In this document: one piece after another, positions 23,138 through 35,572 of the stretch
Layout: each line of letters begins with the position of its first letter
How positions within the stretch are numbered: position 1 is the stretch's first letter
NCBI RefSeq assembly: GCF_045679555.1
Contig: NC_092090.1
Location: 31,261,288 to 31,325,287, forward strand
DNA length: 64,000 nucleotides
Direction of reading: 5' to 3'
Source: Salvelinus alpinus
Taxonomy: Eukaryota; Chordata; Actinopteri; Salmoniformes; Salmonidae
Program-made: the position numbers and the translations under genes
Notes under the pieces: model-generated
Told to the model about the DNA's origin: nothing
Databases searched by the model: none
What the model saw: only the letters and a program-made list of their open reading frames with translations

Positions 23138-24788
23138 CAATATTTGTGTTGCTTCACAGTCCCCGCTGTTCCATAAGGTGTTTTTGATCTGTTTTTTAAA
23201 TCAAATTTTACTGCTTGCGTCAGGTACTTGATGTGGAATAGAGTTCCATGTAGTCATGGCTCTATGTAGTACTGTGTGCCTCCCATAGTCTGTTCTGGAG
23301 ACTGTGAAGAGACCTCTTGTGGCATGTCTTGTGGGGTATGCATGGGTGTCCGAGCTGTGTGCCAGTAGTTTAGGCAGACAGCTCGGGTAAATAAAAGTAG
23401 TGATGAAGTCAATCTCTCCTCCACTTTCAGCCAGGAGAAATTGACATGCATATTATTAATATTAGCTCTCTGTGTACATCCAAGGCCCAGCCGTGCTGCC
23501 CTTTACTGAGCCAATTGCAATTTTCCTAAGTCCTTTTTTGTGGCACCTACCATACGACTGAACAGAGGTCAAGGTGCGACAAAACTTGGGCCTGTAGGAC
23601 CTGCCTTGTTAATAGTGTTGTTACTTCAAGCAGTTTTAGTCATCTCAACTTTCTCAATTTCCACAAGATTTGGTTGAGGTTTAGGGTTTAGTGAGTGTTT
23701 TGTTCCAAATACATTGCTTTTAGTTTTAGAAATATTTTGGGCTAACTTATTCCTTACTGCCCACTCTGAAACTAACTGCAGCTCTTTGTTGAGTATTTCA
23801 GTCGCTGTCATAGCTAACGTGTATAATGTTGAGTCATCAGCATACGTAGACACTCTGGCTTTACTCAAAGTCAGTGGCATGTCGTTAGTAAAAATTGAAA
23901 AAAGCAAGGGGCCTAAACAGCTACCTTGGGTTGCCTTGGGTAACAGCTATTCCTGATTCTAACTGTATTATATTTGAGTGGCTTCCATTAAAGAACACCC
24001 TCTGTGTTCTGTTAGACAAGTAACTCTTTATCCACATTATAGCAGGGGGTGTAAAGCCATAACACATACGTTTTTCCAGCAGCAGACTATGATCAATAAT
24101 GTAAAAAGCTGCACTGAAGTCTAACAAGACAGCCCACACAATAATTTGATCATCAATTTCTCTCAGCCAATCATCAGTCATTTGTGTAAGTGCTATGCTT
24201 GTGTCCTTCCCTATAAGCATGCTGAAATTCTGTTGTCAATTTATTTACTGTGAAATTGCATTGTATCTGGTCAAAAAATGTAGAAGTTTACTAAGGGTTG
24301 GTAATAGAGATCGACCGATTATGATTTTTCAAAGCCGATACCGATACCGATTATTGGAGGACCAAAAAAAGCCGATATCGATTAATCGGCCGATTTCTTT
24401 TTTTTTATTTTTCTAATAATGACAATTACAACAATACTGAATGAACACTTATTTTAACTTAATATAATACATCAATAAAATCTATTTAGCCTCAAATAAA
24501 ATTAAACATGTTCAATTTGATTTAAATAATGCAAAAACAAAGTGTTGGAGAAGAAAATAAAAGTGCAATATGTGCCATGTAAAAAAGCTAACGTTTAAGT
24601 TCCTTGCTCAGAACATGAGAACATATGAAAGCTGGTGGTTCCTTTTAACAGGAGTCTTCAATATTCCCAGGTAAGAAGTTTTAGGTTGTAGTTATTATAG
24701 GAATTATAGGACAATTTCTCTCTATACGATTTGTATTTCATATACCTTTGACAATTGGATGTTCTTATAGGCACTTTAGTATTGCCAG

Positions 24789-25016
24789 TAACAGTATAGC
24801 TTCCGTCCCTCTCCTCGCCCGTACCTGGGCTCGAACCAGGAACACATCGACAACAGCCACCCTCGAAGCAGCGTTACCCATCGCTCCACAAAAGCCGCGG
24901 CCCTTGCAGAGCAAGGGGAACAACCACTCCAAGTCTCAGAGCGAGTGATGCGAGTGACGTTTGAAACGCTATTAGCGCACACCCCGCTAACTAGCTAGCC
25001 ATTTCACATCGGTTAG
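24789..25016 (-). mobile_element. TG...CA tRNA-like short element (copy B)
   Basis: Reverse orientation relative to 1063-1287. It shares the stretch around ctagctagccatttcacatc and a B-box-like ggttcgagccc (minus strand, near 24830). The outer bases have decayed (left TG and right CA lost). It sits at the same point of the hAT-like element as copy C, so it was present before the two hAT copies separated. Confidence 0.65.
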
Positions 25017-25534
25017 TCCAGCCTAATCTCGGGAGTTGATAGGCTTGAAGTCATAAACAGCTCAATGCTTGAAGCACAGCGACGAGCTGCTGGCAAAACG
25101 CACGAAAGTGCTGTTTGAATGAATGCTTATGAGCCTGCTGGTGCCTACCATTGCTCAGTCAGACTGCTCTATCAAATCATAGACTTAGTTATAACATAAT
25201 AACACACAGAAATACGAGCCTTAGGTCATTAATATGGTCAAATCCGGAAATTATCATCTCGAAAACAAGACGTTTATTCTTTCAGTGAAATACGGAACCG
25301 TTCCGTATTTAATCTAACGGGTGGCATCCATAAGTCTAAATATTCCTGTCACATTGCACAACCTTCAATGTTATGTCATAATTACGTAAAATTCTGGCAA
25401 ATTAGGCGGCCCAAACTGTTGCATATACCCCGACTCTGCGTGCAATGAACGCAAGAGAAGTGACACAATTTCATCTGGAAATTATTATATTATTATATTA
25501 TTGCCTGCTAACCTGGATTTCTTTTAGCAAAATA

Positions 25535-25840
25535 TGCAGGTCTAAAAATATATACTTCTGTGTATTGATTTTAAGAAAGGCATTGATGTTTATGGTTAGA
25601 TACAGTCGTGCAACGATTGTGCTTTTTTCGCAAATGCGCTTTTGTTAAATCATCCCCCGTTTGGCGAAGTTGGCTGTCTTTGTTAGGAAGAAATCGTCTT
25701 CACAGAGTTCGCAACGAGCCAGGTTAGCAGACAATATTAACTAAATATGCAGGTTTAAAAATATATACTTGTGTATTGATTTTAAGTAAAGCCATTGATG
25801 TTTATGATCAGGTACACATTGGAGCAACACAGTCCTTTTT
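25535..25840. repeat. Internal duplication in hAT-like copy 1
   Basis: The segment aaatatgcaggt...ttgatgtttatg occurs twice, at about 25530-25600 and 25745-25810, about 215 bp apart. The copy at 59720-59830 has only one unit, so the duplication is specific to this copy or its sublineage. Confidence 0.75.
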
Positions 25841-26034
25841 CGCGATTACGCACCGCATCGATTATATGCAACGCAGGACACGCTAGATAAACTAGTAATA
25901 TCATCAACCATGTGTAGTTAGCTAGTGATTATGATTGATTGATTGTTTTTTATAAGATAAGTTTAATGCTAGCTAGCAACTTACCTTGGCTTCTTACTGC
26001 ATTCGCGTAACAGGCAGTCTCCTTGTGGAGTGCA

Positions 26035-26220
26035 ATGTAATCAGGTGGTTAGAGCGTTGGACTAGTTAACTGTAAGGTTGCAAGATTGAATCCCCGAGCT
26101 GACAAGGTAAAAATCTGTCATTCTGCCCCTGAACAAGGCAGTTAACCCACCGTTCCTAGGCCGTCATTGAAAATAAGAATGTGTTCTTAACTGACTTGCC
26201 TAGTTAAATAAAGGTGTAAA
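26035..26220 (+). mobile_element. tRNA-derived SINE inside hAT-like copy 1
   Basis: A-box-like ggttagagcgttggact, B-box-like ggttgcaagattgaatccc, and the shared SINE tail tgcctagttaaataaagg. The same SINE is at the same place in copy 2 (60010-60190). Confidence 0.8.
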
Positions 26221-29200
26221 AAAATTATTTATATATATATTTTCTTTTTTAATCGGCCAAATCGGTGTCCAAAAATACCGATTGTTATGAAAACTTGAAA
26301 TCGGCCCTAATTAATCGGCCATTACGATTAATCGGTCAACCTCTAGTTGGTAACAGGCTGGTCGGCTATTTGAGCCAGTAAAGAGGGCTTTACTATTCTT
26401 GGGTAGTGGAATGACTTTAGCTTCCCTCCAGGCCTGAGGGCACATACTCTCTAGTAGGCTTAAATTGAAGATGTGGCAAATAGGAGTGGCAATATCGTCT
26501 GCTATTATCCTCAGTAATTTTCCATCTAGATTGTCAGACCCCAGTGGCTTGTCATTGTTGATAGACAACAACCATTTTTTCACCTCTTCCACACTGACTT
26601 CATGGAATGCAAAAGTACAATTCTTGTCTTTCATAATTTGGTCCGATATACTTGGATATATAGTGTCAGCATTTGTTGCTGGCATGTCATCCCTAAGTTT
26701 GCTATCTTGCCAATGAAAAAGTAATTAAAGTAGTTTGCAATATCAGTGGGCTATGTGATGAATGAGCCATCTGATTCAATAAATGAAGGAGCTGGGTTGG
26801 CTTCCCCCCGCCCAAATGTCATTTGTCTGGACTTCTCAAAGCCGTAGAAGTAAACAGAAAATAAATCATTCACACAGTAGCAATGTTATTCATAAAACTG
26901 ATAGGATATTGATATTGGTTAGAAAAAAAGCAAATGGCATTGAAATAGATTTTCCATATCGGTATCCATCACTACTAAAAATATATTCTATTTGGGATTT
27001 AAACTTTATTAACTTTATGTTGGACTAATTGAAAGAAAGTGTTTATTTGAATCTCTGATTGGGGACATGTCACTTTGACTGTTTTGCTTTTGTTGCTCTC
27101 ATACTGACACAGTATTTCCTTGAACTTTAAAATTGTAACTTAGTTTGAGATCCAAGCTGATTGTTAAAGTATATAGATGATCTTACCAGTGATGTTCTTG
27201 TGAAGCTCCTCATCTGGTTCGTTCAGGACACTGATGAGCTTGGCTACTCCCCCAGCCTCAATGAGGGCCGCCTTGTTGTCCATGTTCTCATAGATGAGGT
27301 TGCGTGTAGCGCCTGTAGCGTAGCGCTGGACCTCCTGGCTGTCACTGCTGAAGAGCTGCACCAGGGCTGGGACACCCTTCAGCAGACGCACCTGTCGACA
27401 GGGTGGGCCAGTCTATATGACTATCAGGCTGACTTACTAAGCCATAACAAGACAACAAATTATATATTACAATGGATTTTTGATAAGAGCATGGAGAACT
27501 CAGTTTAGTTTAAACAGTAAATTCCATTTTGGGCAATGAAGTACACACCCTGGACCACTGCCTCTTGGTCAGCCTGACAAACTGATCTGGACCTGGTGGT
27601 CCTCGTCCGGCTGGTCTGGTAGCCACCCAGCTGGATGTCGTCATGGTGGAGGTAGCCAGTGTTGACTGGAGGCTGGCTGATTCTGTATCTGTACCCACCT
27701 CCCAAGTACTGCTGGGATGCTGTGGGCATCTAGAGGACATACAGAGAGGACACTGTTACACTTAACTATCTACACTATAATAATCCCCAAAAAGCAAACA
27801 TTGGCCGAACTGTCTAGTCTAAAAATTAGGTAATGGGTAAGATGTTTTTAGACTCTTTGGGGAGTAGAATCCTGTCCAGAGATTTTTGTTCCTGTGTCTC
27901 ATCTAAACATAGTTAGGGTAGGACCCTGTGAAATACTGCATGTATGTGCTGTGAGGGTGCAGCTGTGAAGTGTGCCACTGTGGTAGGACTGTGGAGCTTC
28001 TTTTTTTAACACATATCTCTCCTGGTTTAGATAAGGAACAAAGGTGGCATGGCAATCAGCTAGAAAAGCAGGACTTTGGGGCTGTTAGATTAGGGTTTAT
28101 CATGAAGGCAAAAATAAACACAACTAAACATTAGAAAATATGAAGTCCTACAGTACTCACCTTCATAGTCCTACTCCCTGTGTTATACACCATTGACTTA
28201 GAGCTGAATCCGGGGTTGTACGTGTTAAATCCCATTGTGCCACCATGGTCTACATGTGGATAGAGAAATACTTTGTCTTAGACAGAATGCAACCACAACT
28301 TTCTCCTGAGATTACAACTTCGTAATTCGTCTAATTACATATTAATGAAGCTATAACCTGTCTTGCAAAGCACCTGTTCTTGTTACCAAAAAGTGTGACA
28401 AATGATGACTCTGATTAGATTCTTGCCACTTTCTTTGCTATTTGGACTCATGGTTACTATGTTTGTGCATGAAAAACAACAACAATATCAGCCTCAGCTG
28501 TACACCAAGACAAGCAGCAAACATGTAGAAATGTAAACACACACCCAGGGGATTAGCCTAACACTGGAGTTGCACTGTACTGAGATATAGAAACATTGAG
28601 GGAAGAAACAAGATAATGATGGACTAAGCAAGCAGGGTAGTATACCTTTGGGAGACTCTTTGTTTTGTGAGAGAGTGCATAACAGGACATAAAAATCCAA
28701 TTTTCTTACTGTGTATACAAGCACTGTATGTTTTGACTGTATCACCATGGCAACAGTGTGATAATATGATGTTGTTTGTCATTTGAGACAGTATTATCGC
28801 CCCCTGTTGAGTTTGAATAGGAGTTGCCATAACATAAGCTTTTGTCAAATAAACTATGCATTATATTCCCAATATCCCCTCCATTATGAGTTTTACTTAT
28901 ACACACGAATATGATCAATTGTTGGGCATGTACTTCACTGCTGAGTGAAATAGGCCTAGTATCACTGTATGTTTTCAATCAAAAAAACGTTCTTAATTAG
29001 TTTATAACAGCACTATAATTAACAGTATAGTTTTCCCAACTCAAGTTGTTTGCGTTCTCATTGCAAAACACAGGCAGCTGACTGATTTATGTGTTGGTTT
29101 CACGTAGTTCTTTCTGAGACGCCATCTGACCACAATATCCAACCCAACCCAACCAATCCTGTCCAAAATAGAACATGAGCTGAGCAGCTTGGTGCTACTG

Positions 29201-29396
29201 ATAACCCATTCCGAAGAGCTGAATGTATGGAACATTTGTGTCCAACCATCGGAGGGTCCCACTTTTTTAAATCAGAGCTTTATGTTATCAATATCCACCA
29301 TGACTAGCAGTTCAAAACTACCATTATACTTTATCATATTATACTGTACTGAGCATCATTTCCCTCCCTAATCCTGTAAAAAAAATAATGTCATAA

Positions 29397-29795
29397 TGTA
29401 ACGGCAGCCTTCCTCCTCTTCACGAGAAGAGAAGGTGTAGCAGGGATCGGACCAACACGCAGCGTAGCCAGTGCTCAACATGTTTAATAAACGAAACTGT
29501 GAACACTTACAACAATACAAAAATAACAAACGTGGCAAACCGAAACAGTCCTCTCTGGTGAAAATGAACACAAAGACAGGAAACAACCACCCACAAACCC
29601 CAACACAAAACAAGCCACCTAAATATGATTCCCAATCAGAGACAACACAAAACACCTGCCTCTGATTGAGAACCATATTAGGCCAAACATAGAAACAGAC
29701 AAACTAGACACACAACATAGAATGCCCACCCAGCTCACGTCCTGACCAACACTAAAACAAGTAAAACACACAAGAACTATGGTCAGAACGTGACA
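29397..29795 (-). mobile_element. Solo LTR, 399 bp, gypsy-type
   Basis: Ends TGTAACGGC and GAACGTGACA, with an exact 5-bp duplication cataa at 29392-29396 and 29796-29800. On the minus strand it begins TGTCACGTTCTGACC, which I take as its sense direction. It lies in pkp3 intron 1. Confidence 0.88.
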
Positions 29796-31706
29796 CATAA
29801 AGTGTCAACTAACCGAAATTGACATGCTCAAAACATTGCCCACTAAACTAGCTACCTGAGGATATCATTCTAGTGTTAAAAAAATAAACATTCTCAAACT
29901 GTGTAACCATTTTGAGGAATCCAGCTAAATATTCCTTCTAATAGTATTGGGCATGAAATAATCTTTAAAAGTGTTAAATCAGTCAGCACAAGGATCAAAA
30001 GCTCAGAGACTAAATACTACCCCTTTCTTCAATAATTAGCTGAGTTTATCTTCTGTCACTTAGCGCGTTACTTGTTCATACTGTATAGGCATCAAACTTC
30101 AGCTAAAATCTAAAGCCTCGGGTGCCATAGCCTTGTAAGATGTGAATGACAAACCCATGAAAAGGAATGTGTCACTCACATAATATGGTTCATTGCCACA
30201 TGCAGTGATATTTCCTGGCTGTGACTAAATGTTATGCTTTTTCAGAATATCACATCTTCTGTGTAAAAGCATCTGTGTTTAAATAACTTTTTATATACAG
30301 AATTACTGTTTGGCATCTGGCAAGACAGATTGAATGCTTTACTGGTTTGGCATAGCATCTGTTGACACCATCACTGCAGAGCGTGAGGACCATTGGTCAG
30401 ATCACTCAGATGTGTTACCTTGCCCCTGCATGTTATGAAATACCCACTGTAGTGGCTTCCTTTCCTCTTTACCATAGCCACTGCCCAAGCCTGAAGCGGG
30501 GTTGTTTCGGACGCATACAGTCCACACTCAACGTTTCCAAACGGCCAAACATTCAATGAGATCCAGGGATATGGTGCAACAAATTTTTTTTATTCTTCTT
30601 ATCTAACAAAAAGGTATTCTCCAATCAACTTAAAGCAGAGATTACTTGAAATGCAAATACATAATATAATATGACCTGTCTGTCTGTATTTCTGTATGTC
30701 TGTATGGTCAAAAAACTATACCGCTCCCGCATCTAGCAAGGACTCCTCCCCCCGAAGGCCCAACTTCCTGCCTTTATACTAACACTATTAACACAGTACA
30801 ATGAATGGGCAAGAGGGGGGGCCAAAAACTGAGTTACACTAATAACAAATGAATATATCTCAATCAGGTAAATAAATCATAAAGGTACGTACCTAATATT
30901 TCATCATATACATTAATATTTAATATATTTACACAAATGTACATGGAGCTCAGTATGTTCAGTCTTTTATACAAATATGTCCAAATCGGCTCTAACACCC
31001 ACAGGGCCGCATTTTTATGGCATGTAGGAGAGAGTAATATAGCCTAGATGGAGGTGGTCTTAGGGGAAACCGCTGTACCTTAATCTGACTACTCACACCA
31101 CACTATAAGCCCCTAACCCCATCCATCTGGTACCAGCAAGACCAGTCTGCCAAGACAAGGACTAGTTTCACTGATTAGAATACAATAATAATCTATCAAT
31201 ATTGACAAGTCTTTAGGCTACCAATGATAAAATGACCCTTTACATGTTTTGTACGTCAAAGGAAAACAGATCATAGTATATTTGGACTGGACTTGTGTTG
31301 AAAGAGTAGGGTTGAGCCATCTTCCATAAGGGTGTAATTTAAAGAATTCCAACTTTTTTCATGAGTATTTGGTCTGGTCTACACACCGCTGGTAATTCGT
31401 GTGTGCTTTTAAATTGAAAAACAAATGCCTCACATTTTCTAAAATGGTACACAAGCTAAAACGTAAAATAAGTTGCCCACCTGGGGAAATGCTGTTCAAG
31501 CCGTTCAGCTGTGTGAGGGTAGAATACCTCTTTTCGGCGAGGCGCAAATAGACTTGTTGTTGAACCCTCTTAGCCCTTTCCACCTCGTCCATTATGGAAC
31601 CCCTCGGTCCCAACTGCACATCGGACGGGACTGCATAAGTGGTGACCGCGGTGTTGCGCTGTAGGGCGGACAGTAAGCAGCTCTCTGAAGCAACAGTCGC
31701 ACTCAT

Positions 31707-33224
31707 TGCGATAACCACAAATTGAAACAATCCTTTAAAATTGACGGAGGACAATCAAATAGAGTCCCTAGTTCGTTATCATGTGTAAATGACGCCCAGC
31801 TCCTATGTATAAAGTGGCAGACTCATGCACTCAATAATTCCCAAAGGCACGCAGATCACCCTGCTACACCTTTCTAGGAACTGTTCCAGTGAAAATCGAA
31901 ATGGTAAAAGTTCACATTCTGTTAACTCATATGTTGTTGACTTATTCTATCCTCGTATATACTCGTATTTGTGGCCAAAGCATAAAACACTTCAAAAACC
32001 CCACCTCAAACTTGTAGGCTATCTCAATGCTTGCCAATCAGCGGTCTACTGGCATGATTCTTTTTAATGACCGGTATTTGCCCACAATATTCTGTTGTTG
32101 GGGTACGCTCTCACGATTTCAACACAGAAAATCTGCTTTTTGACTAACTAAACTATTTCAGTCATATTGTAATTGATTATAGGTAATATGCAAAATAAAT
32201 CTGGAAACAAACACTGTATAGACTCAAAACGTGTTTAATAAAACTATACTTTTGAGGTCGTGTATGGTCAGTCGTTGCATCCATAGCTCTGTCTATGAAT
32301 TTGAGAGTGGTTATATTTCTCCAAGCCCATCCCTCGACTCTTTACCACAACACAAGCCTGGTGACCGTTTTGTTATTGTTTCAATGAAGGATTCTAGCTT
32401 TAGGCCAAGGCAGGCAGCATACTGTATTATCTTGTTTTTCCCTCACTACTGAATTGATGTGAATTGAAGTTATTAATTAGCTATGAAAAGACAGGACATC
32501 ATTTGAGACCATGTCATCTCCTTCTGAACCAACATTGCATACCTTACCATCTTTGACCCATGCCCAGTTGTAGGTACCTAATGTAGGCGCTGTACATGGT
32601 ACAGCGTGGTGCAAGATACAATTAGATTCTCACAAGGCTTACATGTATCATTATCCCATCAGATAATCCAAACACCCCAGCATAGTCAGATTAAGGGACT
32701 CACCATCATAATAGGTTTAAGTATCCTTTGCCAGAGTGTTTAAAATATTTTCTGTCTTCTTTCAGTATTCCTTCTACCTTCAGTTAGATCTAGTTCGTCT
32801 GTTCTCTTTTCCTGAAATCTCAGGTCTTTTAGGGAGGTGGTGGTTTTAGACTAAGAAGTGCTGAGCTCTGAGGGCTCACCCCTGATTTAACCCTTCCCTA
32901 ATACTCCACGCCCTGGCCCGACTTAGATGGAAGTATGGGATAGTGATGAAGACGGAGAGAAAGATGTGTCAAAGAGGAGAGGCTAGGTTAGAAGTGAAGA
33001 TGTGAGAACATTTTTAAACCAAATGTGTCTAAATGAATCACAAACTGTCAGGGCCCAAAATTGTTTTAGTGATATCAATGGGTTTGATGTCAGTGTACTG
33101 GTTTTGTTTGGTGAAGATTTTGTATGAGTGTGTGGTTGGACCAGAGGGTTAAAAGTGTTGACCTTAGCATAGCCTGCACTGTATGTTATTAACTTTCTCT
33201 CATGAACAGGCTGCTGTCATTGAT
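31707..33224. other. Upstream flank of the pkp3 copy
   Basis: Presumed promoter side of the minus-strand pkp3 copy. No coding exon, repeat with ends, or RNA gene was recognised. A reading frame at 31825-32067 has no recognised product. Confidence 0.4.
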
Positions 33225-35572
33225 TATGTAGTCAATCAATCAATCAAATGTATTTATAAAGCCATTCTTACATCAGCTGATGTCACAAAGTGGTGTACAG
33301 AAACCCAGCCTAAAACCCCAAACAGCAAGCAATGCAGGTGTAGAAGCACAGTGGCTAGGAAAAACTCCCTAGAAAGGCCGGAACCTAGGAAGAAACCTAG
33401 AGAGGAACCAGGCTATGAGGGGTGGCCAGTACTCTTCTGGCTGTGTCGGGTGGAGATTATAACAGAACATGGCCAAGATGTTCAAATGTTCATAGATGAC
33501 CAGCAGTGTCAAATAATAATAATCACAGTGGTTGTAGAGAGTGCAACAGGTCAGCACCTCAGGAGTAAATGTCAGTTGGCTTTTCATAGCCAATCGTTCA
33601 GAGTATCTCTACCGCTCCTGCTGTCTCTAGAGAGTTGAAAACAGCAGGTCTGTGACAGGTAGCACGTCCGGTGAACACATCAGGGTTCCATAGCCGCAGA
33701 CAGAACAGTTGAAACTGGAGCAGCAGAACGATCAGGCGGACTGGGTACAGCAAGTAGTCATCATGCCAGGTAGTCCTGAGGCATGGTCCTAGGGCTCAGG
33801 TCCTCCGAGAGAGAGAAAGAAATAAAGGAGAAAGAAAGAAAAAGAGAGAAAGAGAAAAAGAGAGAGAGAATTAGAGGGAGCATACTTAAATTCACACGGG
33901 ACACCGGATAAGACATACTCCAGATATAACAGACTGACCTTAGCCCCCCGACACATAAACCTTCACAGCATAAATACTGGAGGCTAAGACAGGAGGGGTC
34001 GGGAGACACTGTGGCCCTGTCCGACGATACCCCCGGACAGGGCCAAGCATTCAGGATATAACCCCACCCACTTTGCCAAAGCACAGCCCCCACACCACTA
34101 GAGGGATATATCTTCAACCACCAACTTACCATCCTGAGACAAGGCAGAGTATAGCCCTCGAAGATCTCCGCCACGCCACAAACCCAAGGGGGGGGGGGGC
34201 GCCAACCCGGACAGGAAGATCACGTCAGTGACTCAATCCACTCAAGTGACGCACCCCTCCTAGGGACGGCATGGAAGAGCACCAGTAAACTCCTGTAATA
34301 GGGTTTGAGGCAGAGAATCCCAGTGGAGAGAGGGCAACCGGCCAGGCAGAGACAGTAAGGGCGGTTCGTTGCTCCAGTGCCTTTCCATTCACCTTCACAC
34401 TCCTGGGCCAGACTACACTCAATCATAGGACCTACTGAAGAGATGAGTCTTCAATAAAGACTTATAGGTCGAGACCGAGTCTGCGTCTCTCACGTGGATA
34501 GGCAGACCATTCCATATAAAATGGAGCTCTGTTGGAGAAAGCCCAGCCTCCAGCTGTTTGCTTAGAAATTCTAGGAACAGTAAGGAGGCCTGCGTCTTGT
34601 GACCGTAGCGTACGTGTAGGTATGTACGGCAGGACCAAATCGGAAAGATACATGGGCTTGCTCCTACCTAATGCTTTGTAGGTTAGCAGTAACACCCCTT
34701 GCCTTAACAGGACGCCAGTGTAGAGAGGCTAGCACTGGAGTAATATGATCACATTTTTGGGTTCTAGTCAAGATTCTAGTGTAACAGTACTCTTCTTGCG
34801 TTGTGTACAATCAATCCTCGACACGAACTCCAAAGTGTAGCACCAGTCATGGAGATTTATTCTGATAGGAACAGCACAAAATTGCACGTCATGCAATGCA
34901 CGGCTCACCATCCAACTCTGCACTCACACACGCTGGTTTGGTGCTTGTTCACTGGGCCATGTAGTTACCAAAATAATACAATTACAATATACAATATAAT
35001 ATCTTTAACAATGTACCTGATAGGAACAGCACAAAATTGCACGTCATGCAATGCACGGCTCACCATCCAACTCTGCACTCACGCACTGTACAAAATATAT
35101 GAACCCCCCCACCAGACACAGTAAGTTGCTAGCTAGTACTGGCGGGAATTCTTTACAACCAAAATGCACAACCAATATTCTCCAAAAAACACTGCATCTT
35201 ATGTGTGATGTTCGAATAACATTTACAAACACATTTATATAAATTGTACACTTAAATCATCACTTGGGAGTATAAAAATCACTTTTGATGTACAGTGCTT
35301 TGCAACCAACAACTTACCGCTGGTTTGGTGCTTGTTCACTGGGACGATTCTAACTGAAACATCCTCCCTCGTAAGCAAGCTACGCAAACCAGCCAATAAG
35401 ATGCCATGTTGAGTAGGTGACGGCAAGACAAAGCTAAAACCAAAAACCCATTGGCTTAACAATAAAGTGGCAAGGGGAATCACCAATATAACCCTGTTAC
35501 ACTAGCAGTCGTGTTTAGCACTAACTGAAGTTTATTTAGTGCTTTATCCGGGTAGCTGGAAAGTAGTGTAGG
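33225..35572 (-). mobile_element. LINE 3' portion cut by a solo LTR
   Basis: The minus-strand LINE 3' end is on the left (caatcaatcaaatgtattta). The same tail in plus orientation ends at 22556. A minus frame at 34462-34695 has the C-terminal ORF2 look (LSDLVLPYIPTRTLRSQD, WAFSNRAPFY). The LINE continues after the insertion, at 35506-35572 (gcagtcgtgtttagcactaa). It includes a GA-rich tract at 33800-33870 and a run of ten or more G at 34188-34200. Confidence 0.8.
34780..35501 (-). mobile_element. Solo LTR, 722 bp, with internal direct repeats
   Basis: Starts TGTAACAGTAC and ends CCCTGTTACA, with ctag duplicated at 34776-34779 and 35502-35505. Inside are two identical 66-bp repeats at 34862-34927 and 35017-35082. 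A 25-bp repeat (gctggtttggtgcttgttca...) also recurs near 34932 and 35320. The strand is tentative. Confidence 0.82.

Larger units (their letters stand above)
24305..26345. mobile_element. Non-autonomous hAT-like transposon, 2.0 kb (copy 1)
   Basis: The ends are inverted: left TAGAGATCGACCGATTA, right complement TAGAGGTTGACCGATTA. An exact 8-bp duplication, gttggtaa, lies at 24297-24304 and 26346-26353. Eight-base duplications and short inverted ends are typical of hAT elements. The outer arms are rich in cgataccgat-type repeats. It encodes no transposase and carries two passengers: the TG...CA element (24789-25016) and a tRNA-derived SINE (26035-26220). A second copy starts at 58563. Confidence 0.88.
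22905..26847 (-). mobile_element. Rex1/L2-like LINE, cut by a hAT-like element
   Basis: RT blocks on the minus strand: at 26311-26685 DKPLGSDNLDGKLLRIIADD and AWREAKVIPLPK, at 23921-24220 VLLDFSAAFYIIDHSLL and SYLSNRTQRVFFNGS, at 23626-23907 the catalytic YADDSTLYT. They are in the right order for one ORF2 and are separated by the insertion at 24305-26345. The 3' UTR lies at 22905-23625. Stops and frame changes make it inactive. It sits in a pkp3 intron. Confidence 0.85.
18793..31706 (-). pseudogene. pkp3: Plakophilin-3 copy, probably pseudogenised
   Basis: Minus-strand exons in gene order: 31706-31481 (start; SCLLSALQRN, VPSDVQLGPRG), 28249-28161, 27729-27549, 27391-27187 (armadillo, LLKGVPALVQLF, NLIYENMDNK), 20888-20714 (GILWNMSSKE), 20612-20495, 20087-19964 (ENAVCVLRNLSYQLY), 19805-19626 (GAEWLWHPQVVGLYN), 19479-19320 (RSLTGLLRNLSR), 19162-18969, 18853-18793. 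PKP3 is a desmosomal armadillo protein. Defects: the long Ser-rich part and the first armadillo repeats are absent between 27549 and 27391, and the direct join is out of frame. At about 20000 the frame shifts before the conserved CFTPQSKKAK block. At about 19078 four bases stand where six are expected before GTLNNLVSG. TAA at 18795-18793 replaces the Tyr of the QYNKLH motif. Splice sites remain good, so decay looks recent. Sequencing or assembly error is the alternative. Confidence 0.8.

Noticed and set aside
24789-25016. Functional tRNA gene
   Set aside because: Only a B-box/T-arm-like part is present and no full cloverleaf could be drawn; it is repeated as part of a mobile element.
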